Shown: in pieces, positions 1 to 9,449 of the stretch | Position numbering within the stretch: position 1 is the first letter of the stretch | How the letters are laid out: each line of letters begins with the position of its first letter | Assembly: GCF_019100565.1 (NCBI RefSeq) | Contig: NZ_JAHRID010000002.1 | Location: 514,672 to 578,671, forward strand | From: Arsukibacterium indicum | Lineage (GTDB): Bacteria > Pseudomonadota > Gammaproteobacteria > Enterobacterales > Alteromonadaceae | DNA: 64,000 nucleotides | Reading direction: 5' to 3' | Made by a program: the position numbers and the translations under genes | The notes under the pieces: generated by a model | The model's database searches: none | Seen by the model: the letters and a program-made list of their open reading frames with translations, nothing else | What the model was told of the DNA's origin: nothing

Positions 1-2
1 TG

Positions 3-587
3 CGGGCCAGCGCTAAAGATAAAACCGCGCTGAGAATGGCAGAGGTGTTCAATGCCCCGGTAATTATCAAAGCCGCCAGTCGCGATGGCACTATGCGGGG
101 CACCGCCAACAACCTTGGCATTCCAATTTTATTGTACGAGGCTGGTGAAGCACTGCGCTTTGACGAGCAATCAATAAAAATTGGCGTCAGGGGTATTGTT
201 AACGTGATGCAGGATTTAGGCATGCTAAGCGGCAAAACCAAGGCGCCGAAAAACCGCTCGGTATTCTCAAAGAAAAGCAGCTGGGTACGGGCTGAACACG
301 ATGGCATTGCCCGTTATTATGTAACCTTGGGCCAAACCGTAAAAACCGGTGATGTCATGGCGCATATTTACTCACCCTACTCTGACTTTGAAGTCGCTAT
401 TGAGGCAACATTTGATGGTGTGGTAATTGGCCGCAACAACCTGCCATTGGTTAATGAAGGTGAAGCATTATTTCACGTGGCGGAAGTCAGTTCGCTGGAC
501 GAGGCTGAGAAAACGCTGGACGCAATAAGCGATGAAGTCGACAACGCTATGCCGGCAGCGCTTCGCGACGAATATGGCGTGGTATAA
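3..587 (+). CDS. Succinylglutamate desuccinylase/aspartoacylase family protein (5' truncated by window edge)
   Basis: The frame is open from the left edge, so only the C-terminal part (about 194 residues) is visible. It contains the family-typical stretch GTMRGTANNLGIPILLYEAG, a conserved acidic/glycine region, then a C-terminal beta-rich domain (ARYYVTLGQTVKTGDVMAHI) resembling the biotinyl/lipoyl-like tail of AstE/AspA-family zinc hydrolases. The zinc ligands (HxxE and His) would lie upstream, outside the window. Family members hydrolyse N-acyl amino acids or related amides; the substrate cannot be told from this fragment. In related gammaproteobacteria such genes often sit beside RimK-like or retropepsin-like genes, but that neighbour would be outside the window. 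Confidence 0.85.
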   Translation, partial: RASAKDKTALRMAEVFNAPVIIKAASRDGTMRGTANNLGIPILLYEAGEALRFDEQSIKIGVRGIVNVMQDLGMLSGKTKAPKNRSVFSKKSSWVRAEHDGIARYYVTLGQTVKTGDVMAHIYSPYSDFEVAIEATFDGVVIGRNNLPLVNEGEALFHVAEVSSLDEAEKTLDAISDEVDNAMPAALRDEYGVV

Positions 588-600
588 GATTGCCAGTTGT

Positions 601-1359
601 TTAGTTTTTCTCGGTGACTACGTCATACTGGCTTAACAACGGTACCCGCTGTTGCAGGCTGGTTTCAATCTCATCCAGTTCCCGCATCCGCTGACAAAAA
701 AGTGCCGACTTTGCTTCAAGCTCAATAACTTTTTCATCCAGCCCAAAGCTGATGTTATCAACCAGTTGCTCTACCGACTCCAGCCCCTGGCTGTCAGTAC
801 GCTCAAAGTTGCTGTCAGACTGGCGCAGCGCATCACGCAATGCGCCCCACACAGCGCCAACAGTATGGCGGGCAAGATTACTTAACTGCGGTTTTAATTC
901 CTGGTTTAAGAAGTGATCAATTTCGTTCAGGCTTTGTGGCGCCAGATAAAAGAATTCGCCGGTCCGAACAAAGCGCGACATAAACTGAAAAGTGGTTTCC
1001 CGGATGACGGCCTGCCATTCCGCCTGTTGTGACTTACTTCCCAGGCCAGACAACATCGATTCGATACTCGACAGTCCCACTTCCACGCCATCTACAGCAA
1101 TCGTAACAATTTCAGGAACAAACTTACGTAAGCCCTGACTGTATTGTTCAAGCAGTTCAGTATCTTCTGCGGTTAAATGCACCCATTCACCCGCCACAAA
1201 TAGCTGCCGATCATTGTTAATCTGGACATAGGTACGGGTATTTTGCATAAACCGGATATGATCTGGCGCGATCAATAACCCATACCGAAACGCCATATTA
1301 CAATCGGCAGCCGCAGCCGACGATAAACACAGTAACGCCATCAGCAGTATAGCTTTCAC
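601..1359 (-). CDS. DUF2884 (YggN) family secreted protein
   Basis: A protein of about 252 residues that I place in the YggN/DUF2884 family, whose function is unknown. From a GTG at 1359 the N-terminus is MKAILLMALLCLSSAAAADC, a good Sec signal peptide with cleavage near ASA-A/D, so the product is probably periplasmic. A second GTG at 1380 would add seven residues; I prefer 1359 because AAAGAG lies 9 nt upstream and the signal peptide begins properly there. The mature part is helical and charged (EQYSQGLRKFVPEIVTIAVD, then a glutamine-rich C-terminus). It converges with the upstream AstE/AspA-family gene, leaving 13 bases between stop codons. Confidence 0.75.
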   Translation of the reverse strand: MKAILLMALLCLSSAAAADCNMAFRYGLLIAPDHIRFMQNTRTYVQINNDRQLFVAGEWVHLTAEDTELLEQYSQGLRKFVPEIVTIAVDGVEVGLSSIESMLSGLGSKSQQAEWQAVIRETTFQFMSRFVRTGEFFYLAPQSLNEIDHFLNQELKPQLSNLARHTVGAVWGALRDALRQSDSNFERTDSQGLESVEQLVDNISFGLDEKVIELEAKSALFCQRMRELDEIETSLQQRVPLLSQYDVVTEKN

Positions 1360-1399
1360 AACAGCAATCTCTTTAAACACACTTGTACAGCCTAATAGA

Positions 1400-1440
1400 T
1401 ACCCGCCGCAATAACACTGCTTTGTGCCGCATGGCGGGTA
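1400..1440. repeat. Inverted repeat between DUF2884 and FapA genes
   Basis: TACCCGCC (1400-1407) and GGCGGGTA (1433-1440) form a perfect 8-bp inverted repeat around a 25-base loop. It lies in the gap between the FapA stop (1477) and the next minus-strand gene. There is no T-run on either side, so I do not call it a terminator; it could be a transcript-stabilising hairpin. Confidence 0.35.
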
Positions 1441-1476
1441 CTGTTTGTCGCGAATCAGTAATTACAGCGGCTTATT

Positions 1477-3135
1477 TTACAGTGGTTCAATAGAAGGATG
1501 TCCGTCAACTAATACCACTTTGGAGGGGCCGTACTCACGCCGGCTTCTGACCTGCTCTTTACCGAAATGAATTTCAACGGCGGAAAACAATTGCTGGCGC
1601 ACCACTATCAGTAACTCTGCCAGCTTTTCCTGACGTTGCGCTTCCAGAATTTTAATGTCGTTAATCAAAGATACCGCCAGCTCTTTATGCTCGTCAAACT
1701 TAGCAACCAGTTCCATCCGGCGCATTTCAATCTGGGCATTACCTTCTATTTTTTTCAGTTTTTCAAGCTGCTGTCTCAGGTCTTCCATTTCAGTCCGTTC
1801 AGCGGCTACACTGGCCCGCAATACCTCTTGCTTTTCAACAATCGGATCAAGCTGTCTGTTCAACTTAACCTGGACAGCACTGCTGGACGGCGCGCCGAGG
1901 TTGCCACAGAACAGGCCCTGATCCAGATAAAAATAGCCGCCTACTAATTTACCGTTAGGGTTATCTTCCGGCCCGGCATAAACAATTGCAGCTTCTACTG
2001 CACAGTGCATAAGTTGCTTACTGACATACAAGTTGCCACCACAGCTGATCCGGCTGTATTGCGCCAGATTACACTGAATATCACCGCCGGCTTTGAGCTC
2101 GGTACTGTATTCACTTTGCTGATCTGCCTGGGCCAGTTGATGGCCGATAACTGAGCCACTAATGGTAATGTCACCACCGGCTTCAATTAATGTGCCTTCT
2201 ACCATGCCTTTAACAAAAACATTGCCGCCCGCAACCACTTTCATGCCTTCGGTAACATTCCCCGTCACCACCACCGAGCCCCGAAACACAATGTGGCCCG
2301 TGGCAAGGTCTACGTTTTTAACGGTAAACACTTCATCTACCGTTGCTCCGGCGTCTATCACCCGCGGTAAGCCATCCCGGGCAGCTAGCAGCAAATCGCC
2401 ATCAGCGGGGGCCAGTTCAACCCCTTCACCAAGTTGCCATTCCAGGTGCAGTCCGGGTGTGGCAGGAATCATTTCCCCGTTGACCAACATACCAGCCACG
2501 CCGGGCGTTGGTGGGTGCCGGCGCATAATAGCTTCACCGGTTCTGATGGCTGGAATCACTCCAAAATCACGCAAATCAGCCTTTTCGTCGGTTTTTACAA
2601 CAGGTCGGTTTCTACGACTTGCCATTTCAGCCAATAGCGGTTCAAAGCGGGAATTAGCGCCCGGTACCATCGCCCGCCCGCGGGCAATCAACAGTTTTAC
2701 TTTACTGCCAGGCTCCGCTTTTGCAGCATAAGACACCAGCTTTATAATTTGTTCTTTGCTAAAACCAAATACAATTCCGTTGGCCTGCGCACTTTTCACC
2801 AGATCGTTGGCTGAGACAGGCGCACCGCCCCAGGCCGCTGTTATAATGGCTGTTGCCATCATTTTGTCTTCGCTTATATCGAAAGTAAGTTCAGCATCAC
2901 GCTTTTCTGCAATTCGATAGCTCAGTTCCTTGCTGTTTTCTGCCAGCAGGTTTTCTTTGATTTTTTGCTGAATTTGCTGATATTCAACCAACAGGTTGGT
3001 AAGTTGGTCTTGCAGCACCAGACACCGTTCATAACCATTATTATTAATATGTTGCTGAATTTCGGCGGCACTGATGGCATTTAACGAGACGGGCACCGTT
3101 ATTTTTATTGTGTTATTGTGCTCTGAAAATTGCAT
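1477..3135 (-). CDS. FapA family (DUF342) polymer-forming protein
   Basis: A 552-residue cytosolic protein of the DUF342/FapA family. The N-terminal third is alpha/beta with GVIPAIRTGEAIMRRHPPTP, typical of the family's first domain. The middle (roughly residues 240-390) is a run of short beta repeats rich in V-x-G (GSVVVTGNVTEGMKVVAGGN, then VKGMVEGTLIEAGGDITISG), the right-handed beta-helix part. The C-terminal third is a long coiled coil (EVLRASVAAERTEMEDLRQQ onward). Some members are linked to flagellar or chemotaxis regulation in Vibrio and Shewanella, but no such genes are near here. The start ATG lies in a 107-base gap after the small upstream gene. Confidence 0.85.
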   Translation of the reverse strand: MQFSEHNNTIKITVPVSLNAISAAEIQQHINNNGYERCLVLQDQLTNLLVEYQQIQQKIKENLLAENSKELSYRIAEKRDAELTFDISEDKMMATAIITAAWGGAPVSANDLVKSAQANGIVFGFSKEQIIKLVSYAAKAEPGSKVKLLIARGRAMVPGANSRFEPLLAEMASRRNRPVVKTDEKADLRDFGVIPAIRTGEAIMRRHPPTPGVAGMLVNGEMIPATPGLHLEWQLGEGVELAPADGDLLLAARDGLPRVIDAGATVDEVFTVKNVDLATGHIVFRGSVVVTGNVTEGMKVVAGGNVFVKGMVEGTLIEAGGDITISGSVIGHQLAQADQQSEYSTELKAGGDIQCNLAQYSRISCGGNLYVSKQLMHCAVEAAIVYAGPEDNPNGKLVGGYFYLDQGLFCGNLGAPSSSAVQVKLNRQLDPIVEKQEVLRASVAAERTEMEDLRQQLEKLKKIEGNAQIEMRRMELVAKFDEHKELAVSLINDIKILEAQRQEKLAELLIVVRQQLFSAVEIHFGKEQVRSRREYGPSKVVLVDGHPSIEPL

Positions 3136-3242
3136 GTAGGTAGTCTGCCTGAACTACGACAAAAGTATTATGCTTAATGAACCAAATATCAGGCAGAAAG
3201 GCAAGCCCTTACTGCATTTCAGGGCCTTAGAAGCTAAAAAAA

Positions 3243-3578
3243 CTAAATATAATTGTCCTGATGGATCCTAATAAACAAATCTGTACCTTTCTTGCTGTAA
3301 TCGACTTTATATTCTTTATTGTTTAATGCCTGCACAAATAATAAGGTTTTTGTTTCGCCGAATACGTCAGTACTGGAAATATCGACAATTTCCATATAAC
3401 GCTCTTTTGCCTCAACTTTATTGGTCGGTACCGTGTCCTGAAACATTTTTACGCCATGCCGGGTTATGATCAACGGCGGATCGTTATCATCATTGATTAC
3501 AATTAAATCAAGTTTTTTATTTTTATGGATCAGGGTATTACGACCACTAACCAGAAATGCTTTATCGTAACTGTTCAT
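3243..3578 (-). CDS. Hypothetical protein, 111 residues
   Basis: I do not recognise this protein. It has no signal peptide and no membrane segment, is rich in charged residues and Asn/Lys/Asp, and is predicted by eye to be mostly beta strand (KKLDLIVINDDNDPPLIITR, then KTLLFVQALNNKEYKVDYSK). Its codon use looks more A/T-rich than the neighbours. It lies between the FapA and DUF2982 genes on the same strand, with gaps of 107 and 57 bases. The ATG start has several purines upstream (CTTTTCTGGCAGGACGGTGC before ATG, with AGGACGG as a plausible ribosome site). Confidence 0.6.
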   Translation of the reverse strand: MNSYDKAFLVSGRNTLIHKNKKLDLIVINDDNDPPLIITRHGVKMFQDTVPTNKVEAKERYMEIVDISSTDVFGETKTLLFVQALNNKEYKVDYSKKGTDLFIRIHQDNYI

Positions 3579-3635
3579 GCACCGTCCTGCCAGAAAAGAG
3601 GTTTGGCTTATTATGATACACAGTCTTCGGTGTGT

Positions 3636-4301
3636 CTAGGTCGCTGTATTCTGTATTATTTGTAAGCGTGCGTTATTAATTTGCCGGCAAAGCTCTACCG
3701 TCTGTTCAGCCGTAAGCGAACTGGGCACAAATAAGTCAAAGCCACTGGCCTGTGCCAGACGCTGCATTCTCTGACCAAAAACCGCTTTTATTCCACTGTA
3801 ACGCTGGTTTGCTGTGGCAAAAATATCTTTCTCAGCAAGTAATTCACTGGCGCACTGGCCGCTGGCACAGCTTTGTTTAACGGCAGAAATAAACAATGGC
3901 CGCTGCTCTGTCATCAACCGCACGGCCAGCCGTAAGCCAAGTGATTGCAATACCGCGTCATAATCCGTTACTTTAAAGCCAATAAAAGACAAGTCCTGCT
4001 GTTCCAGTTGTGGCACAGCACAATACATAAAACTGCTCCATGGCAACAGCCAACTGCCATAACGATGGTAATAATGCACGCCCTGTTCATCACATCTGAG
4101 AAAGTGCCTGGGCTCTGCCAGCTTGGCAAAACCCAGAAATACGGCCATTAAAGCGCCAATGTATGCCAACGCCAGCCATAGAGTAAACTGCCCGGCAAAC
4201 AACACAGTAAAGACGACCAGGCCCAGCAAGGCCCCAAGCCCCGACAATAATAAACGGGCGCCGCCCTGATGACTCGACTGACTCACTAAAATAGGTTCCA
4301 T
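3636..4301 (-). CDS. DUF2982 family membrane protein
   Basis: A 221-residue protein of a family (DUF2982) found in Shewanella and alteromonads, function unknown. Two adjacent hydrophobic segments (ARLLLSGLGALLGLVVFTVL and LWLALAYIGALMAVFLGFAK) form an N-terminal membrane hairpin. A cytosolic domain with RCDEQGVHYYHRYGSWLLPW and a C-terminal helical tail follow. The ATG at 4301 is preceded by AGGGGGGGAG, whose AGG core lies 7 nt upstream. A GTG at 4316 in the same frame is the alternative start. The gene is divergent from the efflux operon. Confidence 0.7.
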   Translation of the reverse strand: MEPILVSQSSHQGGARLLLSGLGALLGLVVFTVLFAGQFTLWLALAYIGALMAVFLGFAKLAEPRHFLRCDEQGVHYYHRYGSWLLPWSSFMYCAVPQLEQQDLSFIGFKVTDYDAVLQSLGLRLAVRLMTEQRPLFISAVKQSCASGQCASELLAEKDIFATANQRYSGIKAVFGQRMQRLAQASGFDLFVPSSLTAEQTVELCRQINNARLQIIQNTAT

Positions 4302-4497
4302 CTCCCCCCCTGGCACTGGTTCATTCTGGCCTTAGCGCCTTTAAACTCTCTGTACAGCAGCAACTGTTATACTGGATCAGGACAAAGTAGTCCGGAATAC
4401 GACCAACGCCGCGGTGATTGCGATAACAGATCATCTGTTTCACCATTTAAAACATACAATACACTTAAAGAGTTTTCATGCAGTAAACGGAGTCCTT

Positions 4498-5556
4498 GTG
4501 ACAAAAATTCATTCTCGTTTGATCTGGGTTATCTTGATCGCCCTGGCAGTATTCCTTGGCTACCTATACTGGCAGCAACAACAAAGCCCAACAGCTGGCA
4601 GAGGCGCTGGAGCGCCTGTCGCAGTCAGTACCGCCAAGGTCTCCGTTAAACCTATGATCCGCCAGATTACCTCACTAGGCAGCGGTATAGCTAATAACTC
4701 GGTGCAAATTGTCGCTCCCGCCAGTGATTTCCTGATTGAATTGAATATTCAGGAAGGTAAACAAGTTAAAGCAGGTGAAGTTATTGCCCGCCTGAATAAT
4801 GTACAACAGCTGGCCAGGGTAACCGAATTGTCTGCGGTACTGACCGATCAGCGCCGCCAGCTCGACAGATTACAAAATCTGGCTACTACCCAGGCAACAG
4901 CTCAATCATTGCTGGACGAGCAGCAAACCCGGGTCAATACCACCCTGGCACAACTGGATATTGCCAAAGCTCAGCTAAATGAACTGACTATTCGCGCCCC
5001 GTTTGATGGTTATCTCGGGCTACGTCAGGTTAGCCAGGGTGCGTTTGTAAATGCGGGTACAGTATTAACCACTCTCGACGATTTAAATACCCTGAAAGTA
5101 GAGTTCAGTGTCGCTGAACATTATCTGGCTGACATTAAGCGGGGTATGCCGGTAAATGTTACCAACGTAGCCTATGGCGATGTCGATTTTAAAGGCGAAG
5201 TCAGTGCAATTGATACCCGGCTTGACCCTATTACCCGTTCAATCAGAGTGCACGCGACACTGGATAACAGCGACTTACGTTTGCGACCCGGTATGCTGCT
5301 CAATGTTAAAGTTGAGCTGGCAAACATTCCTGCGTTGCAAATCTCAGAGCGGGCGTTAATACCACAACAAAATAAACAGTTTGTGTTCGTGGTAAATAGT
5401 GATAACACGGTTAACCGGCGTGAAATTGCAGTTGGCCAGCGCATCCCGGGCTGGGTTGAAGTTACCTCAGGGCTGGAAGCAGGCGAGGAAATCGTGGTCG
5501 AAGGTATTCAGAAACTGCGGCCGGGTCTGGTTATCAACCGAGTCGGAGCACGATAA
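4498..5556 (+). CDS. RND efflux periplasmic adaptor subunit (membrane fusion protein)
   Basis: A 352-residue HlyD/MdtA-type adaptor that would link the inner-membrane pump encoded next to an outer-membrane channel. The N-terminus IHSRLIWVILIALAVFLGYL is a membrane anchor. It is followed by a lipoyl-like half (LNIQEGKQVKAGEVIARLNN), an alpha-hairpin (residues about 95-150) and the second lipoyl half (LTIRAPFDGYLGLRQVSQGA). The C-terminal beta-barrel domain ends in EEIVVEGIQKLRPG. I chose the GTG at 4498 because AACGGAG lies just upstream and the anchor begins directly after; a GTG at 4414 would add 28 unlikely residues. The stop codon overlaps the ATG of the pump gene by one base (TAATG), indicating translational coupling. 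Confidence 0.93.
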   Translation: MTKIHSRLIWVILIALAVFLGYLYWQQQQSPTAGRGAGAPVAVSTAKVSVKPMIRQITSLGSGIANNSVQIVAPASDFLIELNIQEGKQVKAGEVIARLNNVQQLARVTELSAVLTDQRRQLDRLQNLATTQATAQSLLDEQQTRVNTTLAQLDIAKAQLNELTIRAPFDGYLGLRQVSQGAFVNAGTVLTTLDDLNTLKVEFSVAEHYLADIKRGMPVNVTNVAYGDVDFKGEVSAIDTRLDPITRSIRVHATLDNSDLRLRPGMLLNVKVELANIPALQISERALIPQQNKQFVFVVNSDNTVNRREIAVGQRIPGWVEVTSGLEAGEEIVVEGIQKLRPGLVINRVGAR

Positions 5557-8500
5557 TGCTGTTATCAGATTTATCGGTAAAACGGCCGGTTTTTGCCACC
5601 GTTGTCAATTTGTTGCTGGTAGTATTCGGTATTGTTTGCTTTACCATGCTACCACTGCGTGAATTCCCTGACATAGATTCTCCGATTGTCAGCATCAATA
5701 CTAATTACCCGGGCGCCTCGGCAGAAATTGTTGAAACCAAGATTACTCAGTTGCTGGAAGACAGGATCAGCGGCGTTGAAGGCATCAAAAGTATTAATTC
5801 TAACAGCCGCAACGGCCGCTCCAGTATTACCATCGAATTTAATGTCGAACGTGATATCGACTCAGCCGCCAATGATGTCAGAGACCGGGTATCCCGGGCC
5901 TTAAATAATCTGCCTGACCAGGCCGACCCGCCTGAAGTATCCAAAGCCAATGCCGACGAGGATACTATCGCCTGGTTTGTACTGAACAGCGAAAACATGT
6001 CTACCCTGGAACTGACTGACTACGCCAACCGCTATATTGTAGAGCGCTTTTCCGTGGTTGATGGTGTGGCACGCATCCAGTTAGGTGGCTCACGCGATTA
6101 TGCTATGCGGGTTTGGTTAGATCGGGATGCGATGGCAGCCCGTGGCGTTACCGTGCAGGATATTGAAAGTGTGCTGCGGAACGAAAACGTCGAGTTGCCA
6201 GCCGGCAATATTAAATCATTCGATCGTGATTTCACGGTGCGGGTGATCCGCACTTACAAAACCGAGCAGGACTTCCGGCGTTTGGTAATTAAAAGGGGTG
6301 ACAACAACTACCTGGTTCGTCTCGGTGAGATAGCAGACGTGATGCTAACGTCTGAAGATGAAGAAAGCGAGTTTCGTGGCGATGGCAAAAACTTGCTAGG
6401 CATTGGCATTATTAAGCAGTCCAAGGCCAACACCCTGGAAGTAGTTAAAAGCGCCCGGGCAGAAATGGAACGAATTAAAGCGCAGCTACCTCAGGGTACC
6501 ACCATTGAACCCGGGTATGATTCGTCATTGTTTATTTCTGAGTCGATAAAAGAAGTTTACAACACGCTTGGGATTGCCATGGGAATGGTCGTGCTGGTTA
6601 TTTTCCTGTTTCTGGGCAATATCAGGGCAACCTTTATTCCTGCTATTACGGTACCGGTAGCACTTGTTGCAGCAGTTACCGTATTGTTTGCACTGGATTT
6701 CTCAATAAACCTGCTTACTCTGCTGGCAATGGTACTGGCGATTGGTCTGGTAGTTGATGATTCTATAGTGGTACTGGAAAATATTTACCGGCGGATTGAA
6801 ACCGGAGAGGCGCCGCTGTTGGCGGCCTACCGCGGTGCCAGAGAAGTGGGCTTCGCGGTTATTGCTACAACTCTGGTGTTAATATCGGTGTTTGTGCCCC
6901 TGGTGTTTATGCAGGGGCAACTGGGAAAACTGTTTACTGAATTTGCGTTGGCTATTGCCGCAGCGGTTGCGTTCTCCAGTGTCACCGCTCTGACGCTGTC
7001 GCCAATGTTATGCAGCAAACTGTTGCAGCACCGTAAGCGCGAATCAAAACTCGGTCAGGCATTACATCGTGGCTTCGCCAGGCTTGAAAATGGCTATCGC
7101 AATCAACTTAATATTGTTACCCAGACCCGCTGGCCGGTATTGGCTGTGGTAGCACTTTGCTTTGTCGCCAGCTACCAGCTGGTTAAAATGCTGCCTTCCG
7201 AGCTTGCTCCTACTGAAGATCGTGGCACTTTCTTTATTTCGATGACACCAGCAGAAGGCGCCAGTTATCAGAGTAACAGCCGCAACATGCGGTTAATTGA
7301 AGATATTCTGATGCCTTATTATGAAAACGGTGAGTTTAACCGGCTATTGATCCGGGTTCCTGGCTGGGGTGGTAGCGGCGGCATTGCTATTGTTGGCGCA
7401 GAAAACTGGAATAATGGTAAAAGACGCACTGCTGAACTGATGCCGGAAGTGGCCGCTAAAATAAATGAATTACCTGACGTGCGCGCCTTTACCTTTATGC
7501 GCAGTGGTCTGGGTGGAGGCGGCGGTGGCAGCCGGCCGGTACAATTTGTGCTGCAGGGCAATACCTATGAAGAACTGGCCCGCTGGCGGGACATCGTGAT
7601 AAATAAAGCCAGTGCGAATCCCGGCCTGCTGATGCTGGACCACGATTACAAAGAGACGGTGCCACAAGTATTGGTAGAGATTAATACTGAACGGGCCGGT
7701 GATCTTGGCATCTCTGTTGGCGCGATAGGCCGGGCGCTGGAAGCGATGCTCGGTGGCAGACGGGTGACCACCTTTTTAGATCGGGGCCGCGAATACGATG
7801 TTATTCTGGAAGGCTGGGATGATGATTTCCAGGCACCCGGTACCATCAAAGACGTATTTATCCGTTCAGACAGCAGCGGTCAGCTAATTCCGCTGGATAA
7901 CCTTGTTATCCTGCGTGAGGAGGCGACAGCGGCGGCATTGAACCGCTACAACCGTATGCGCTCAATTACTATTTCTGCCAGTCTGGCACCGGGTTACAGC
8001 CTGGGTGAAGCACTGGAATACCTGGAAACCATAGTACAGACTGAAATTCAGGATACAGTGGGTATCGACTACAAAGGCGAGTCACAGCTGTTTCAGGAAA
8101 GTGGCGAATCAACCTTACTCGTTTTTATGCTGGCGCTGGTGATTACTTACCTGGTTCTGGCTGCACAGTTTGAAAGCTTTATCCACCCGCTGGTTATTAT
8201 GATCACGGTACCGTTGGGTCTGGTAGGTGCATTATCTGGTTTATACTTTTTTGATATGTCACTGAATATCTACAGCCAGATTGGCCTGGTAATGCTGATT
8301 GGACTGGTCGCTAAAAACGGCATTCTTATCGTCGAATTTGCTAACCAGCTGCGCGATGCAGGAGTAGCGTTTGAGGAAGCAGTGCGTCGGGCAGCAATTC
8401 AGCGTCTGCGGCCGATAACCATGACATGTTTTACCACTATTATGAGCAGCTTGCCGTTAATTATTGCTACCGGCCCGGGTTCAGAAAGCCGGATGGTAAT

Positions 8501-8681
8501 AGGTATGGTAATTTTCTGCGGAGTTGCCTTAGCCACGCTGCTCACATTGTATGTGGTACCAGTAACTTACATTGCCATAGCACGCAATACCGGTTCACCA
8601 AGGGCACTTAGTCAGCAATTAGCTCGGTTGGAGCAGCAGTCTCCTGACGAGCACGCTGCTGATGAGGTCGTGCCTAAATAG
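5556..8681 (+). CDS. RND efflux transporter permease subunit (HAE-1-like)
   Basis: A 1041-residue proton-driven pump of the AcrB/MexF superfamily. Two homologous halves each begin with one membrane helix (VNLLLVVFGIVCFTMLPLRE near the N-terminus), followed by a large periplasmic loop and five more helices. The proton-relay aspartates are present in GLVVDDSIVVLEN (D401, D402), and the matching second-half helix reads GLVAKNGILIVEFANQ with the conserved Lys. Length is normal for the family. The substrate cannot be predicted from sequence. The operon contains only adaptor and pump, so the outer-membrane factor must be encoded elsewhere (probably a TolC homologue). No TetR- or MarR-type regulator gene is adjacent. 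Confidence 0.95.
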   Translation: MLLSDLSVKRPVFATVVNLLLVVFGIVCFTMLPLREFPDIDSPIVSINTNYPGASAEIVETKITQLLEDRISGVEGIKSINSNSRNGRSSITIEFNVERDIDSAANDVRDRVSRALNNLPDQADPPEVSKANADEDTIAWFVLNSENMSTLELTDYANRYIVERFSVVDGVARIQLGGSRDYAMRVWLDRDAMAARGVTVQDIESVLRNENVELPAGNIKSFDRDFTVRVIRTYKTEQDFRRLVIKRGDNNYLVRLGEIADVMLTSEDEESEFRGDGKNLLGIGIIKQSKANTLEVVKSARAEMERIKAQLPQGTTIEPGYDSSLFISESIKEVYNTLGIAMGMVVLVIFLFLGNIRATFIPAITVPVALVAAVTVLFALDFSINLLTLLAMVLAIGLVVDDSIVVLENIYRRIETGEAPLLAAYRGAREVGFAVIATTLVLISVFVPLVFMQGQLGKLFTEFALAIAAAVAFSSVTALTLSPMLCSKLLQHRKRESKLGQALHRGFARLENGYRNQLNIVTQTRWPVLAVVALCFVASYQLVKMLPSELAPTEDRGTFFISMTPAEGASYQSNSRNMRLIEDILMPYYENGEFNRLLIRVPGWGGSGGIAIVGAENWNNGKRRTAELMPEVAAKINELPDVRAFTFMRSGLGGGGGGSRPVQFVLQGNTYEELARWRDIVINKASANPGLLMLDHDYKETVPQVLVEINTERAGDLGISVGAIGRALEAMLGGRRVTTFLDRGREYDVILEGWDDDFQAPGTIKDVFIRSDSSGQLIPLDNLVILREEATAAALNRYNRMRSITISASLAPGYSLGEALEYLETIVQTEIQDTVGIDYKGESQLFQESGESTLLVFMLALVITYLVLAAQFESFIHPLVIMITVPLGLVGALSGLYFFDMSLNIYSQIGLVMLIGLVAKNGILIVEFANQLRDAGVAFEEAVRRAAIQRLRPITMTCFTTIMSSLPLIIATGPGSESRMVIGMVIFCGVALATLLTLYVVPVTYIAIARNTGSPRALSQQLARLEQQSPDEHAADEVVPK

Positions 8682-8717
8682 GCATTGCTTCAGGCAGCAC
8701 CACCCAATGAAGTTAAC

Positions 8718-9449
8718 TTAGAACGGCAAAATTGTACCATCCCAGTTCAGTAGCTTACCGCTGAGCTGGGGGGTTAACTTTGCCGCTACCTCTGCCAGGC
8801 GGTCAGCGGTGGCCGCTGCAGATTGCAGCTGCCCGGCAGGCACGTTTGCCTGAAACGGCGCAGACAGTGCAGTGTCGGTGGTGCCCGGATGCAAACTAAC
8901 CAGGGTTGCCGTTTTATTGTAACGGCCTAGCTCAATACCAGTGGTTTTAACCAGCATATTCACCGCAGCTTTGCCTGCCCGGTAGCTATACCAGCCGCCC
9001 AGCTCGTTATCCGTTATGCTGCCCACTTTAGCGCTAAGCACAAGTATTTTAACGTCAGGTTGTTTAGTCAGATAGCCAAAAAGTGCTTTTAAATACATAG
9101 CGGGTTGCCATACGTTAATAGCAAAACTTTTCTGCATCTGGTCAGCTGTCAGCTGCCTTAACGTTTTCTCGGGGCCATGTTGATTATCATGCAGCCAGCC
9201 CTGACAAATAAAAATGATACTTGGCTGCAAAGTTATTGCTTCTGCAACCGCCTGATTCACCATGCTCTCTGCCACATCGCCTGCCGCTGTGGTCGCAAGC
9301 TGTAACCAGTTCAGTGCCGGCTGCGCTAATGCAGCCGGACAACTACTGCGGCTAATTGCCTGCACCTGATGTCCCAATGCTAGATAGTGCTGCACCAGCC
9401 CCAGGCCGATACCACTGCCGGCACCAATAATTAAAACCTGTTCAGACAT
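8718..9449 (-). CDS. SDR family NAD(P)-dependent oxidoreductase (C-factor-like)
   Basis: A 243-residue short-chain dehydrogenase/reductase. The Rossmann motif GAGSGIG lies at residues 9-15, SAKVGS carries the catalytic Ser, and YRAGK carries the Tyr-x-x-x-Lys pair. The overall shape resembles CsgA/C-factor-type SDRs, for which substrates are poorly defined. I start it at the ATG at 9449, which overlaps the stop of the upstream flavoprotein gene in ATGTCTGA (8-base overlap). A longer in-frame start at 9476 would lie further inside that gene. The overlap suggests co-expression with the flavoprotein, so the two may act in one redox step. Confidence 0.88.
   Translation of the reverse strand: MSEQVLIIGAGSGIGLGLVQHYLALGHQVQAISRSSCPAALAQPALNWLQLATTAAGDVAESMVNQAVAEAITLQPSIIFICQGWLHDNQHGPEKTLRQLTADQMQKSFAINVWQPAMYLKALFGYLTKQPDVKILVLSAKVGSITDNELGGWYSYRAGKAAVNMLVKTTGIELGRYNKTATLVSLHPGTTDTALSAPFQANVPAGQLQSAAATADRLAEVAAKLTPQLSGKLLNWDGTILPF

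Noticed and set aside
2162..2731. 189-residue open frame on the plus strand opposite the FapA gene
   Set aside because: It lies fully inside FapA on the other strand, is Ser/Thr/Pro-rich as expected of an antisense shadow, and has no ribosome site.
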